5,186 bases of DNA from an uncultured Ruminococcus sp. (GTDB taxonomy: Bacteria; Bacillota; Clostridia; Oscillospirales; Ruminococcaceae): NCBI GenBank assembly GCA_900553675.1, contig USEH01000153.1, positions 1-5,186 on the forward strand, given 5' to 3'. The notes below the pieces were generated by a model. That model had not been told where the DNA came from, ran no database searches, and was given only the letters and a program-made list of their open reading frames with translations. Shown in pieces: positions 1 to 5,130 of the stretch. The position numbers were made by a program, and so were the translations under genes. How positions within the stretch are numbered: the first letter of the stretch is position 1; every line of letters begins with the position of its first letter.

Positions 1-2
1 TA

Positions 3-683
3 GCCGAAAGAACCGGCGGGAGCGTTAAAAAGTTTGACGTTACCGATTTATTTTCAAGAGAGCTTCCCCAAGCAAACATGGAAACCCGCTTTACCCCCTG
101 CTGTATGCTCCGCCTGTTTGCGGACGAAATACCCGAAATCCCCGAAAGAGTGCTGTATCTTGACAACGACGTTGTGGCGAGAATGGATATCTCGGACTTC
201 TACTATCAGGATATAGATACTTACGAGCTTGCCGGAGTTTTAGACTACTACGGCAGATGGTTTTTCCGCAAAAATATCTTTAAGATGGACTACCTCAACT
301 CCGGCGTGCTGCTTTTAAATATGCGCAAAATACGCGAAAGCGGGCTTTTCAGAAAGTGCCGCGAGATGTGCGTATGCGAAAAGATGTTCATGCCCGATCA
401 GTCGGCGATAAACAAGCTTGCCAACAAGAAAATCATCCGCGACCGCCGCTTTAACGAGCAGCGTAAGCTTCACAAAAACACTGTCATGCAGCACTTTACA
501 ACCAGCTTTAGGTTTTTCCCGTGGTTCCATTCCTTAACGGTCAAGCCTTGGCAGATAGAGCGGGTGCATGAAATTCTGAAAATCTTTGAATACGACAACC
601 TTTTCACTCAGTATCGCGCAGCGCTCGATATAATATCGGCGGATACATTAAAACAAAACAACGAATGTGAGACAAATGCATGA
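3..683 (+). CDS. Family 8 glycosyltransferase, C-terminal part (5' end outside window)
   Basis: The reading frame is open to the left edge, so the ATG at 78 is an internal Met (it follows LPQAN within the fold) and the N-terminal nucleotide-binding strand is missing. GT8 enzymes move a sugar from a nucleotide-sugar to an acceptor with retention of configuration, using a metal held by a DxD motif. Visible GT8 marks in order: LRLFADEIPE leading to LYLDNDVV (DND at 162-170), YLNSGVLLLN (291-320), MPDQSAIN (390-413), and a C-terminal QHF...PWF...KPW segment around 489-548 that supplies the usual His and Lys ligands. All key residues in the visible part look intact. It ends in TGA and overlaps the next GT8 start by 4 bases (ATGA, 680-683), so the two are translationally coupled. 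Sugar donor and acceptor cannot be told from sequence. The family call is secure; a role in surface glycan assembly is inferred from the neighbours. Confidence 0.9.
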   Translation, partial: AERTGGSVKKFDVTDLFSRELPQANMETRFTPCCMLRLFADEIPEIPERVLYLDNDVVARMDISDFYYQDIDTYELAGVLDYYGRWFFRKNIFKMDYLNSGVLLLNMRKIRESGLFRKCREMCVCEKMFMPDQSAINKLANKKIIRDRRFNEQRKLHKNTVMQHFTTSFRFFPWFHSLTVKPWQIERVHEILKIFEYDNLFTQYRAALDIISADTLKQNNECETNA

Positions 684-1645
684 AATCAAACAAACCCTTA
701 ATACCAATATTCTTCGCGATTGACAACGACTACGCCCCCTACCTCAGCGTTGCCATAGCCTCGCTGATTGAAAACGCTTCTTGCGAGTATGATTACAAAA
801 TACATATCATCCATCAGGAGCTGAGCGAGGAAAACAAGCGCCGCTTGGGCGGTCTTGCCCGCGACGGCTTTGAAATAATCTTCACCGAGATGGCGGACTG
901 CCTTCGTCCCATAACCGACCGCGTGGAAAACCACCTGCGCAAGGGGCAGTTTACGCTTACAATATATTTCCGCCTGTTTCTGGCGGATATGTTCCCGCAG
1001 TACGACAAGGGAATCTATTTAGACAGCGACATAGTTGTTCCGGGGGACATTTCAAAGCTTTATGACACTCAGCTTTCCGAGGATAAGGCGTTCGCCGCCT
1101 GCTCCGACCTTTCTATTCAGAACGTCCCTGTTCTTGTAAACTACCTCGAAAACGCAGTCGGCGTTCCGCGGATGAATTACATAAACTCGGGAGTTCTGGT
1201 TATGAATTTTAAATTCTTCCGCGAGCATGATTTTTCGCGAAAATTCTTGGAGCTTCTTGATACGTGGCATTTCGACAGCGTTGCTCCCGATCAGGATTAT
1301 CTCAACGCCATGTGCGCGGGAAGGATAGTCTATCTTGACAAGAGCTGGGACGTTATGCCCAATAAGTCCCGCGAGAAGCTTAAGTCCCCGAATCTTATAC
1401 ATTACAACCTGTTCGACAAGCCTTGGTGCGTTAGCGGGGTGCAGTATGAGGAGTATTTCTGGGCTTATGCCGAGCGCTCGGCGTACTACAGCGACATATT
1501 AAAGCACAAAGAGTCCTACACCGAGGATAAAATCGAGGCGGACAGGCAGGGTCTTGCAACGCTGATAGACCGCGCGGATAAGCTTGTTAACGCGGACATC
1601 ACCTTTAAAAAGCTGAGCGAAAAGGGGGTAAGGATTAAGATATGA
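680..1645 (+). CDS. Family 8 glycosyltransferase (complete)
   Basis: This is a complete 321-residue GT8 enzyme, a normal length for the family. It opens with the N-terminal strand IPIFFAIDNDYAPYLSVAIASL (residues 8-29), which binds the nucleotide-sugar. Next come IHIIHQELSEENKRRL (41-56), YFRLFLADMFPQYDKGIYL leading to the metal-binding DSD (115-117), YINSGVLVMN (167-176), PDQDYLN (203-209), and IHYNLFDKPW (240-249), whose His241 and Lys247 match the usual third metal ligand and phosphate-contacting Lys. About 50 charged residues follow, a common membrane-associating or linker tail. The start is the ATG overlapping the previous stop (ATGA); only a weak GTGAGA lies upstream, so reinitiation is likely. 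It differs clearly from the preceding GT8, so the pair probably adds different sugars or linkages. It overlaps the acyltransferase gene by 4 bases. Substrate unknown. Confidence 0.95.
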   Translation: MKSNKPLIPIFFAIDNDYAPYLSVAIASLIENASCEYDYKIHIIHQELSEENKRRLGGLARDGFEIIFTEMADCLRPITDRVENHLRKGQFTLTIYFRLFLADMFPQYDKGIYLDSDIVVPGDISKLYDTQLSEDKAFAACSDLSIQNVPVLVNYLENAVGVPRMNYINSGVLVMNFKFFREHDFSRKFLELLDTWHFDSVAPDQDYLNAMCAGRIVYLDKSWDVMPNKSREKLKSPNLIHYNLFDKPWCVSGVQYEEYFWAYAERSAYYSDILKHKESYTEDKIEADRQGLATLIDRADKLVNADITFKKLSEKGVRIKI

Positions 1646-2496
1646 TAATCGGGGGAGATAAAAAACCTGTAATAGAAAACATCAAGGCGGCTTTGCGGGA
1701 CGAGGACTACAGCCGCAAGGTCGAGCTTGGCGACCCCAAGCTTTCCAAGCAGGAACGCACGGCGGTCTGCTTCGGATTCATCAAGAAAAGAAAAGCAGTC
1801 AGATATAAGCTTGCAAACAGAGCCGCAAGGACGATTGAAAATATAGTCGGCTGGGCAATCAACCGCGATACAGAGATTGTCGGCATCGAGAATATCAAAT
1901 CGGTAAAGGGCGGAGCGATTGTTACAAGCAACCACTTCAACCCGCTGGACAGCACCATCATCCGCAAGCTGGCGACAAAGACAAAGCGCAGAAGGCTTTT
2001 TATAGTCAGTCAGGACACCAATTTTGCGGCTTCGGGGTTCTTGGGCTTTCTTTTGTACAACGCCGACACCATACCTATCACGCAGGATCCTCACTATCAG
2101 AAAAACGCCTTTATCCCGCTTCTTAAAAGGCTTTTCAAGCGGAAGCAGTGGGTGCTGATATATCCCGAGCAGGAGATGTGGTTCAACTACCGCAAGCCAC
2201 GCCCGCCAAAGCGCGGAGCCTACTATTTCGCGGCAAAGTGCGGGGTTCCGGTTATATCCTGCTTTACCGAAATGACAGAGCTTGACGAGCGGGACAACGA
2301 GCAGTTTAAAAAGGTGAGATATATTCTGCACGTCCTGCCGCCGATATATCCCGAAAAGGGGCTTACGGTGCGGGAGAACAGCCTAAAAATGATGGAGCGC
2401 GATTACGAGCAGAAAAAGCGCGCCTACGAATCCGCATACGGCAAGCCGCTGAGCTACGAATTCAGCAAGAAAGATATTGCGGGGTTTGTGGGATAA
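1642..2496 (+). CDS. PlsC-like (lysophospholipid/glycolipid) acyltransferase
   Basis: The 284-residue product belongs to the glycerolipid acyltransferase (LPLAT/PlsC) fold, which transfers an acyl chain to a hydroxyl at the inner membrane face. Motif I is NHFNPLD (residues 97-103, the NHxxxxD catalytic His/Asp pair). The motif II region is around NADTIPIT (140-147). Motif III is YPEQEMWFNYRKPRP, starting at residue 174, in place of the classical FPEGTRS, and motif IV is GVPVIS (201-206). The YPEQ-MW-NYRKPRP form marks a Firmicutes subfamily whose members are usually labelled 1-acyl-glycerol-3-phosphate acyltransferase, but the acceptor may differ. About 85 residues precede the domain, rich in Lys/Arg and without a clear membrane helix. 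AAGGA lies 7 bases before the ATG and the start overlaps the GT8 stop (ATGA). Its place after two glycosyltransferases suggests acylation of a glycolipid or surface glycan precursor rather than housekeeping phosphatidate synthesis; that is inference. Confidence 0.9.
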   Translation: MIIGGDKKPVIENIKAALRDEDYSRKVELGDPKLSKQERTAVCFGFIKKRKAVRYKLANRAARTIENIVGWAINRDTEIVGIENIKSVKGGAIVTSNHFNPLDSTIIRKLATKTKRRRLFIVSQDTNFAASGFLGFLLYNADTIPITQDPHYQKNAFIPLLKRLFKRKQWVLIYPEQEMWFNYRKPRPPKRGAYYFAAKCGVPVISCFTEMTELDERDNEQFKKVRYILHVLPPIYPEKGLTVRENSLKMMERDYEQKKRAYESAYGKPLSYEFSKKDIAGFVG

Positions 2497-2520
2497 CGCT
2501 TTACATAGAGCAGAAATATT

Positions 2521-2562
2521 AAAAGCTTTAAAGCCGGGAAAACGACTTTAAAGCTTTTTTGT
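2521..2562 (+). terminator. Rho-independent terminator, probably bidirectional
   Basis: A perfect 13-bp inverted repeat (AAAAGCTTTAAAG at 2521-2533, its complement at 2546-2558) surrounds a 12-base loop and runs into TTTTTTGTTTT. It sits 25 bases after the acyltransferase stop and closes the + strand operon. On the - strand the same stem is followed by TTTTAATATTT, so it can also stop transcripts coming from the rlmH side. The genes on the two sides converge here. Confidence 0.85.
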
Positions 2563-2591
2563 TTTGATGTTGCGGGTTACGAAATGCTGAT

Positions 2592-2632
2592 TGATAATAT
2601 TTTTCTGGTTATCAGAATGACAAACTGAAATT
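2592..2632 (-). repeat. Gene-end repeat, copy A (with hairpin)
   Basis: This 41-base block directly abuts the stop codon of the Cys/His-rich gene. It matches the block after the membrane-protein gene (3079-3120) in 38 of 42 alignment columns (three mismatches, one gap). It contains an inverted repeat TGATAA (2592-2597) / TTATCA (2609-2614). Neither arm leads into a T-run, so it is not an ordinary terminator. That two unrelated genes share the same 3' flank suggests the repeat belongs to a mobile unit rather than to either gene. Confidence 0.85.
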
Positions 2633-2982
2633 CAGAGAAATAACTCTTCCGCCGATTTTACCTGCCAGTTAAATTGCTCTCTAAAGTCGCAGAAACATTC
2701 TGCGCATACCCACCTGCTCATATCCTTTGTGCAATAGAATTCACACTGTTTATCCGTCAATGCTTTTTCAAAGCAGAATTCGCAATGTTCATGCCAAAAG
2801 TGCTGAATTTTTTCACCTTCAAAAAATTCGTATCCTTTATTTGTGCTTTCGACATAACTTTTTGCATATTGTTCAATCTTTTTGAAAAAACTGTTTTTAT
2901 CTTCGTATGCGACTTTCCAAAACTCCGGGAAGGAAACCTTGTAAAGAGTTGCATTTGACAAAAACCGTTCTTGCCCATTCAA
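2632..2982 (-). CDS. Small Cys/His-rich putative zinc-binding protein (start disrupted?)
   Basis: I recognise no function. The C-terminal half is dense in metal ligands: HFWHEHCEFC (His61, His64, His66, Cys67, Cys70), then Cys80, Cys84, and CAECFC (Cys93, Cys96, Cys98), a pattern suggesting one or two zinc-knuckle sites. The N-terminal half is charged and probably helical; there is no signal peptide or membrane segment, so it should be cytosolic. Similar uncharacterised proteins occur, from memory, in gut Clostridia. The start is odd. The only strong ribosome site (AAGGAGG, 3005-3011) serves an ATG at 2997 in this same frame, but that frame reads M-T-D-W then TGA. Translation may restart at the TTG at 2982 directly after the stop, giving 116 residues as annotated; or the gene is a recent nonsense mutant. 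An ATG at 2978 is in another frame and gives a Cys-poor shadow. It ends in TGA immediately before repeat copy A. Confidence 0.6.
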   Translation of the reverse strand: MNGQERFLSNATLYKVSFPEFWKVAYEDKNSFFKKIEQYAKSYVESTNKGYEFFEGEKIQHFWHEHCEFCFEKALTDKQCEFYCTKDMSRWVCAECFCDFREQFNWQVKSAEELFL

Positions 2983-3011
2983 TCACCAGTCAGTCATAGA
3001 TTTACCTCCTT
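2983..3011 (-). promoter_or_regulatory. Strong RBS plus four-codon ORF (M-T-D-W-stop)
   Basis: AAGGAGG (3011-3005) lies 7 bases before ATG (2997), an ideal Shine-Dalgarno arrangement. The frame then reads ATG ACT GAC TGG TGA, with TTG of the larger ORF directly after the TGA and in the same frame. It can be read as a nonsense mutation at codon 5 of the Cys/His-rich gene, or as a mini-ORF that couples initiation at the TTG. UGA is a normal stop here, as the two GT8 genes both end in it. Confidence 0.7.
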
Positions 3012-3014
3012 GGT

Positions 3015-3072
3015 AAATTCCGATTCATCGGTATTATTTTTTCTTATGATACTTCCAATCATTAACAGACAA
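3015..3072 (-). repeat. Displaced copy of rlmH 3' end (attachment-site-like)
   Basis: Bases 3015-3056 match 3789-3832, which span the rlmH stop and its 3' flank, in 36 of 44 columns, including an unbroken 12-base core CTTATGATACTT (3043-3054 and 3818-3829). Read on the - strand in the rlmH frame, 3072-3043 encodes LSVNDWKYHK, against LSINNNGKYHK at the true RlmH C-terminus, then KK and TAA. The rest of rlmH is absent, so this is a tail fragment, as expected when an element integrates at a gene's 3' end and displaces or carries a copy of it. The lead-in also holds a small hairpin CCGAT-GA-ATCGG (3020-3031). Confidence 0.8.
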
Positions 3073-3078
3073 TTTGCC

Positions 3079-3120
3079 TGATAATGTTTTTCTGAGTTAT
3101 CAGAATGACAAACCGGAATT
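3079..3120 (-). repeat. Gene-end repeat, copy B (with hairpin)
   Basis: This 42-base block starts 4 bases after the stop of the membrane-protein gene and is 38/42 identical to copy A behind the next gene. It carries a 7-bp inverted repeat CTGATAA (3078-3084) / TTATCAG (3097-3103) with a 12-base loop. Between it and the rlmH-tail core lie only ~25 bases. Its outer end (AATTCCGG on the - strand) is roughly inverted relative to the lead-in end (CGGAATT, 3016-3022) that precedes the next gene, so the cargo genes appear to be flanked by loosely inverted ends. Confidence 0.85.
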
Positions 3121-3124
3121 AAAT

Positions 3125-3775
3125 TTACCAAAAGCAGAATGGAACAACCGTTTTAATAATTAGCGCAAAAACAATGGAAATCCCCATCATACAAATTGTT
3201 TCCTTGACGGATTTTCGTAAAACAAGTATTCCAATCAGCAACATTAAAAGGTTCAGCCAAGAACGAATATCTATATAAAACATTCCATACACAAAAGCAG
3301 TGTTCACCAAAACTCCCAAAATGCCTGCGGAAAGAATAAGGGCAACCCAGCCTTTCCCTTTCGCATACCAGCACAAAAAGCCAAGAAACGGAGAGGCGAT
3401 TGTATATGCAATCCAAATCATAGCATAGCTTCTTGGAAAGAAACCCGCCACAAAATTACAGTACAGATAATAGCTTGCAACAAATCCTACAAAAAACAGG
3501 AAAACATTCATTGCGGCTCTAAAAGGCGCATGACTGTATACAGCTATACAGACCGCAATCACGATCCACGGTGCAAAACCACCTAAGAAATTGTGAAAAT
3601 CCAAGGCATTATCAATCGCTTGTAACAGGACCGGAAGATGCCCTTGCGTATAATCTAAGTATTTGGAAAATATTCCCATACAGATTCCCAAAAGTAAGAT
3701 ACCTATTGTAAGAATAATTTGCCTTTTGGTAGAATCTGATTTTTGAGGTACACGTATTTTATCTAAAAAATTCAT
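3125..3775 (-). CDS. Multi-pass membrane protein of unknown function (DUF6518-like?)
   Basis: The 216-residue product is an integral membrane protein with about seven hydrophobic stretches: roughly residues 19-39, 65-80, 88-111, 117-137, 143-165, 171-186 and 193-212. A short positively charged N-terminus (KIRVPQKSDSTKR) precedes the first. The most distinctive part is the middle: FLGGFAPW (63-70), SHAPFRAAMNVFLFF (81-95), SYYLYCNFVAGFFPRSY (101-117), then ASPFLGFLCWYAKGKGW (127-143). This recalls Firmicutes proteins I remember as DUF6518; that label is from memory and unchecked. No enzymatic motif or transport signature is evident. I chose ATG 3775, which has GAGAG shortly upstream; a GTG at 3787 would add four residues but lacks a ribosome site. 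It follows rlmH by ~40 bases in the same direction with no room for a clear promoter. Composition is AT-rich compared with rlmH, consistent with acquired cargo. Confidence 0.8.
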   Translation of the reverse strand: MNFLDKIRVPQKSDSTKRQIILTIGILLLGICMGIFSKYLDYTQGHLPVLLQAIDNALDFHNFLGGFAPWIVIAVCIAVYSHAPFRAAMNVFLFFVGFVASYYLYCNFVAGFFPRSYAMIWIAYTIASPFLGFLCWYAKGKGWVALILSAGILGVLVNTAFVYGMFYIDIRSWLNLLMLLIGILVLRKSVKETICMMGISIVFALIIKTVVPFCFW

Positions 3776-3788
3776 TATTGCTCTCACA

Positions 3789-3832
3789 AAATTCTGATCT
3801 ATCGATACAATTTTTTACTTATGATACTTTCC
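3789..3832 (-). repeat. rlmH 3' end and flank, attachment-site-like copy
   Basis: This segment holds the last codons of rlmH (K-Y-H-K-stop) and the following ~25 bases, and recurs at 3015-3056 (36 of 44 columns identical). The core CTTATGATACTT is at 3818-3829. On the - strand the core reads AAGTATCATAAG, resembling the TATCATAAG core of the staphylococcal SCC attachment site, partly because both encode the conserved YHK tail. It forms the junction between core genome and the AT-rich patch. Confidence 0.8.
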
Positions 3833-4297
3833 ATTATTATTAATACTCAACGCCCGATAAATCTGCTCGGACACCACCACCCGCGCCAGCTGGTGCGGCA
3901 GGGTCATCTTTGAAATGGAGAGACAGAGATTAGAACACCGCTTTACCGATTCCGCCAGCCCGAACGAGCTTCCGATTATAAAATTGATAGTGCCGTAGCC
4001 CCGCAGAGCCGCCTGCTCCATGGTATCGGCAAGCTCAACGCTTGAAAGCTGCTTGCCCTCGATGCACATTGCTATGTTAAAGGTCGAACGCTGGTTGAGA
4101 TAGGGCTGCATAAGCTTGGCTTCAACGTCGAGCGATAGGGATATCTCCTTCTCACCGGGCTTGTCCGAAAGCCGGGCTTCCGCCACCTCTATCACCTTGA
4201 AATTGACGTAAGCCCCGCAGCGCTTGGCGTATTCCGCGCAGGCATCCCGCCAGTAATCCTCTTTAAGCCTGCCCACGCAGACAATGTTAATGTTCAT
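3815..4297 (-). CDS. rlmH: 23S rRNA (pseudouridine-1915-N3)-methyltransferase RlmH
   Basis: RlmH uses S-adenosylmethionine to methylate N3 of pseudouridine 1915 in helix 69 of 23S rRNA, acting on assembled 70S ribosomes as a homodimer. The 160-residue product has the usual length and SPOUT-family features: N-terminal MNINIVCVGRLKEDYW (1-16), the glycine-rich SAM-binding knot segment INFIIGSSFGL (104-114), then LSISKMTLPHQLARVVVSEQIYRALSI (126-152) and the C-terminal YHK (158-160). The ATG overlaps the walJ stop by one base (TAATG), with GGTGA 7 bases upstream, so it is co-translated with walJ; this order is conserved in Firmicutes (walJ and rlmH lie close together in Bacillus subtilis). Its last codons are the attachment-like site discussed separately, and the coding sequence is complete despite the putative insertion. 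Confidence 0.97.
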   Translation of the reverse strand: MNINIVCVGRLKEDYWRDACAEYAKRCGAYVNFKVIEVAEARLSDKPGEKEISLSLDVEAKLMQPYLNQRSTFNIAMCIEGKQLSSVELADTMEQAALRGYGTINFIIGSSFGLAESVKRCSNLCLSISKMTLPHQLARVVVSEQIYRALSINNNGKYHK

Positions 4298-5082
4298 TAA
4301 AACGTCACCGCCATGCCTGTAGTTTCGATTGGTGCTATGTATAAAAGATAGTCCCGATTTTCCTTGAAATCCTCACCTAAAGCGCGCATAAGAGTGTTTT
4401 TCGCGATTTGCGGAGTGTTGTTCTCGCGGCTGAGATGCCCTAAAATTATCCGCGTAGTCCCGCCGGAGATAAGCTTTTTGACCTCGCCGGAGCTTGCCAC
4501 ATTGGATAAATGACCGTCGCCAGAGGCAATCCGCTGCTTTAAGGGATATGGATAGGGACCGGTTCGCAGCATGCGCTCGTCGTAATTCGATTCAAGAAGT
4601 ACAAGCTCGCAGCCGGAAAGATTTGCGTCGATCTCCTCGGTTACGTGTCCAAGGTCGGTGCATACGCACATAGCCTTGCCGTCGGGAGTTTGGATTTTGT
4701 AGCCGACACTTTCAACGGCGTCGTGAGGGGTTTTAAAGGAGGTCACCGAAAAGTCGCCGACGACAGCCTCACTACCGACAGCCATTTCCTCAGCATAAGA
4801 GGATATGTGCCCGCCCTGCTCTAACCATTCAAGGGTTTTGGGCGAAGCGTATACCGGAATTTTGTAGTTCTTGGTGAATACACGCAGACCGGCAATGTGG
4901 TCGGAATGGTCATGAGTGACAAATACCGCCTTAACAGCTTCGGGGGATATTTCGTTCTGGATAAGGGCAGAGACAAGCTTTTTGCAGCTTGCACCCGCGT
5001 CAATCAAAATTCCCCCGGACGGCGACCCGATAAAACAGGAATTGCCGGAGCTGGAGGAAAATAAGGGATATACTCTTGCCAA
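4297..5082 (-). CDS. walJ: MBL-fold hydrolase WalJ/YycJ family
   Basis: WalJ (YycJ) proteins are metallo-beta-lactamase-fold hydrolases, with reported 5'-3' DNA exonuclease activity, found next to the WalRK cell-wall two-component system and implicated in coordinating wall synthesis with division. The 261-residue product opens with the family signature ARVYPLFSSSSGNS, then LIDAG, VTHDHSDH (metal ligands His57, His59, Asp61, His62), TPHDA (His120), CTDLGH (Asp143, His146), LLESNYDERM, GDGHLSN (His191) and LGHLSREN (His216). All ligands are present. I chose TTG 5082 because AAAGGA lies 9 bases upstream and the product then begins M-A-R-V-Y-P as I recall for relatives; an in-frame TTG at 5109 would add nine residues and destroy that ribosome site's role. 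It overlaps rlmH by one base. No walR/walK is visible; they would lie to the right of the window if linked. Confidence 0.92.
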   Translation of the reverse strand: MARVYPLFSSSSGNSCFIGSPSGGILIDAGASCKKLVSALIQNEISPEAVKAVFVTHDHSDHIAGLRVFTKNYKIPVYASPKTLEWLEQGGHISSYAEEMAVGSEAVVGDFSVTSFKTPHDAVESVGYKIQTPDGKAMCVCTDLGHVTEEIDANLSGCELVLLESNYDERMLRTGPYPYPLKQRIASGDGHLSNVASSGEVKKLISGGTTRIILGHLSRENNTPQIAKNTLMRALGEDFKENRDYLLYIAPIETTGMAVTF

Positions 5083-5090
5083 AAAAACAC

Positions 5091-5097
5091 GTCCTTT
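5091..5097 (-). promoter_or_regulatory. RBS that decides the walJ TTG start
   Basis: AAAGGAC on the - strand (5097-5091) ends 8-9 bases before TTG 5082. No comparable site precedes the longer TTG at 5109. This supports a UUG-initiated walJ. Confidence 0.65.
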
Positions 5098-5130
5098 AAA
5101 ATATATCAAACTTTCAAAAGCAAAGAACTA

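Larger units (their letters stand above)
2587..3042 (-). mobile_element. Putative second one-gene cassette at the rlmH site
   Basis: This unit runs from the rlmH-tail copy (3043-3072) through the Cys/His-rich gene to the gene-end repeat copy A. It has the same layout as the 775-bp unit next to it: core, short lead-in ending in GGAATT, one gene in rlmH orientation, hairpin repeat. I find no third core (GTATCATAAG-like) at the distal edge, so the outer boundary is uncertain and may have been lost. No recombinase or transposase gene is present. Base composition is visibly richer in A+T than walJ, rlmH and the GT operon. Confidence 0.4.
3043..3817 (-). mobile_element. Putative 775-bp one-gene cassette inserted at rlmH 3' end
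   Basis: The interval is bounded by two direct copies of the rlmH tail core (3818-3829 and 3043-3054), exactly 775 bases apart. It carries a single membrane-protein gene, a short lead-in and hairpin repeat copy B, all in rlmH orientation, and no integrase. The rlmH 3' end is the established integration site of staphylococcal SCC elements, whose Ccr recombinases act on the same YHK-stop codons. The boundary repeats are seen; that this is a mobilisable cassette driven in trans is inference. Expression would come by read-through from walJ-rlmH. Confidence 0.55.

Noticed and set aside
1516..2331. Long - strand ORF of 271 residues
   Set aside because: It is a shadow of the GT8 and acyltransferase genes, which carry clear family motifs and coupled starts.
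2574..2600. Third rlmH-tail copy at the distal edge of the second unit
   Set aside because: A stretch on the - strand reads L-S-I-S-I-S-stop and starts like the RlmH tail, but it lacks KYHK and its first codons are simply the arm of the hairpin repeat. Most likely chance.
2674..2958. 94-residue + strand ORF rich in Phe and Cys
   Set aside because: It is antisense to the Cys/His-rich gene, has no ribosome site, and its composition follows from the complementary strand.
2988..2997. UGA read as Trp or recoded in the Cys/His-rich gene
   Set aside because: UGA ends both GT8 genes in the same window, and there is no sign of a selenocysteine element, so a plain stop is the simpler reading.
3028..3060. 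Promoter within the rlmH-tail copy (TTGGAA ... TAATAC)
   Set aside because: The -10 matches the consensus poorly, and the bases are already explained by homology to the rlmH end.
3079..3120. Classical integron attC site
   Set aside because: I could not find a properly paired GTTRRRY / RYYYAAC core in either block, there is no integron integrase, and the direct copies of the rlmH tail explain the boundaries better.
5093..5108. Extended -10 (TGATATATT) as a walJ promoter
   Set aside because: No acceptable -35 lies upstream, and transcription from it would begin at or inside the ribosome site of the chosen TTG start.
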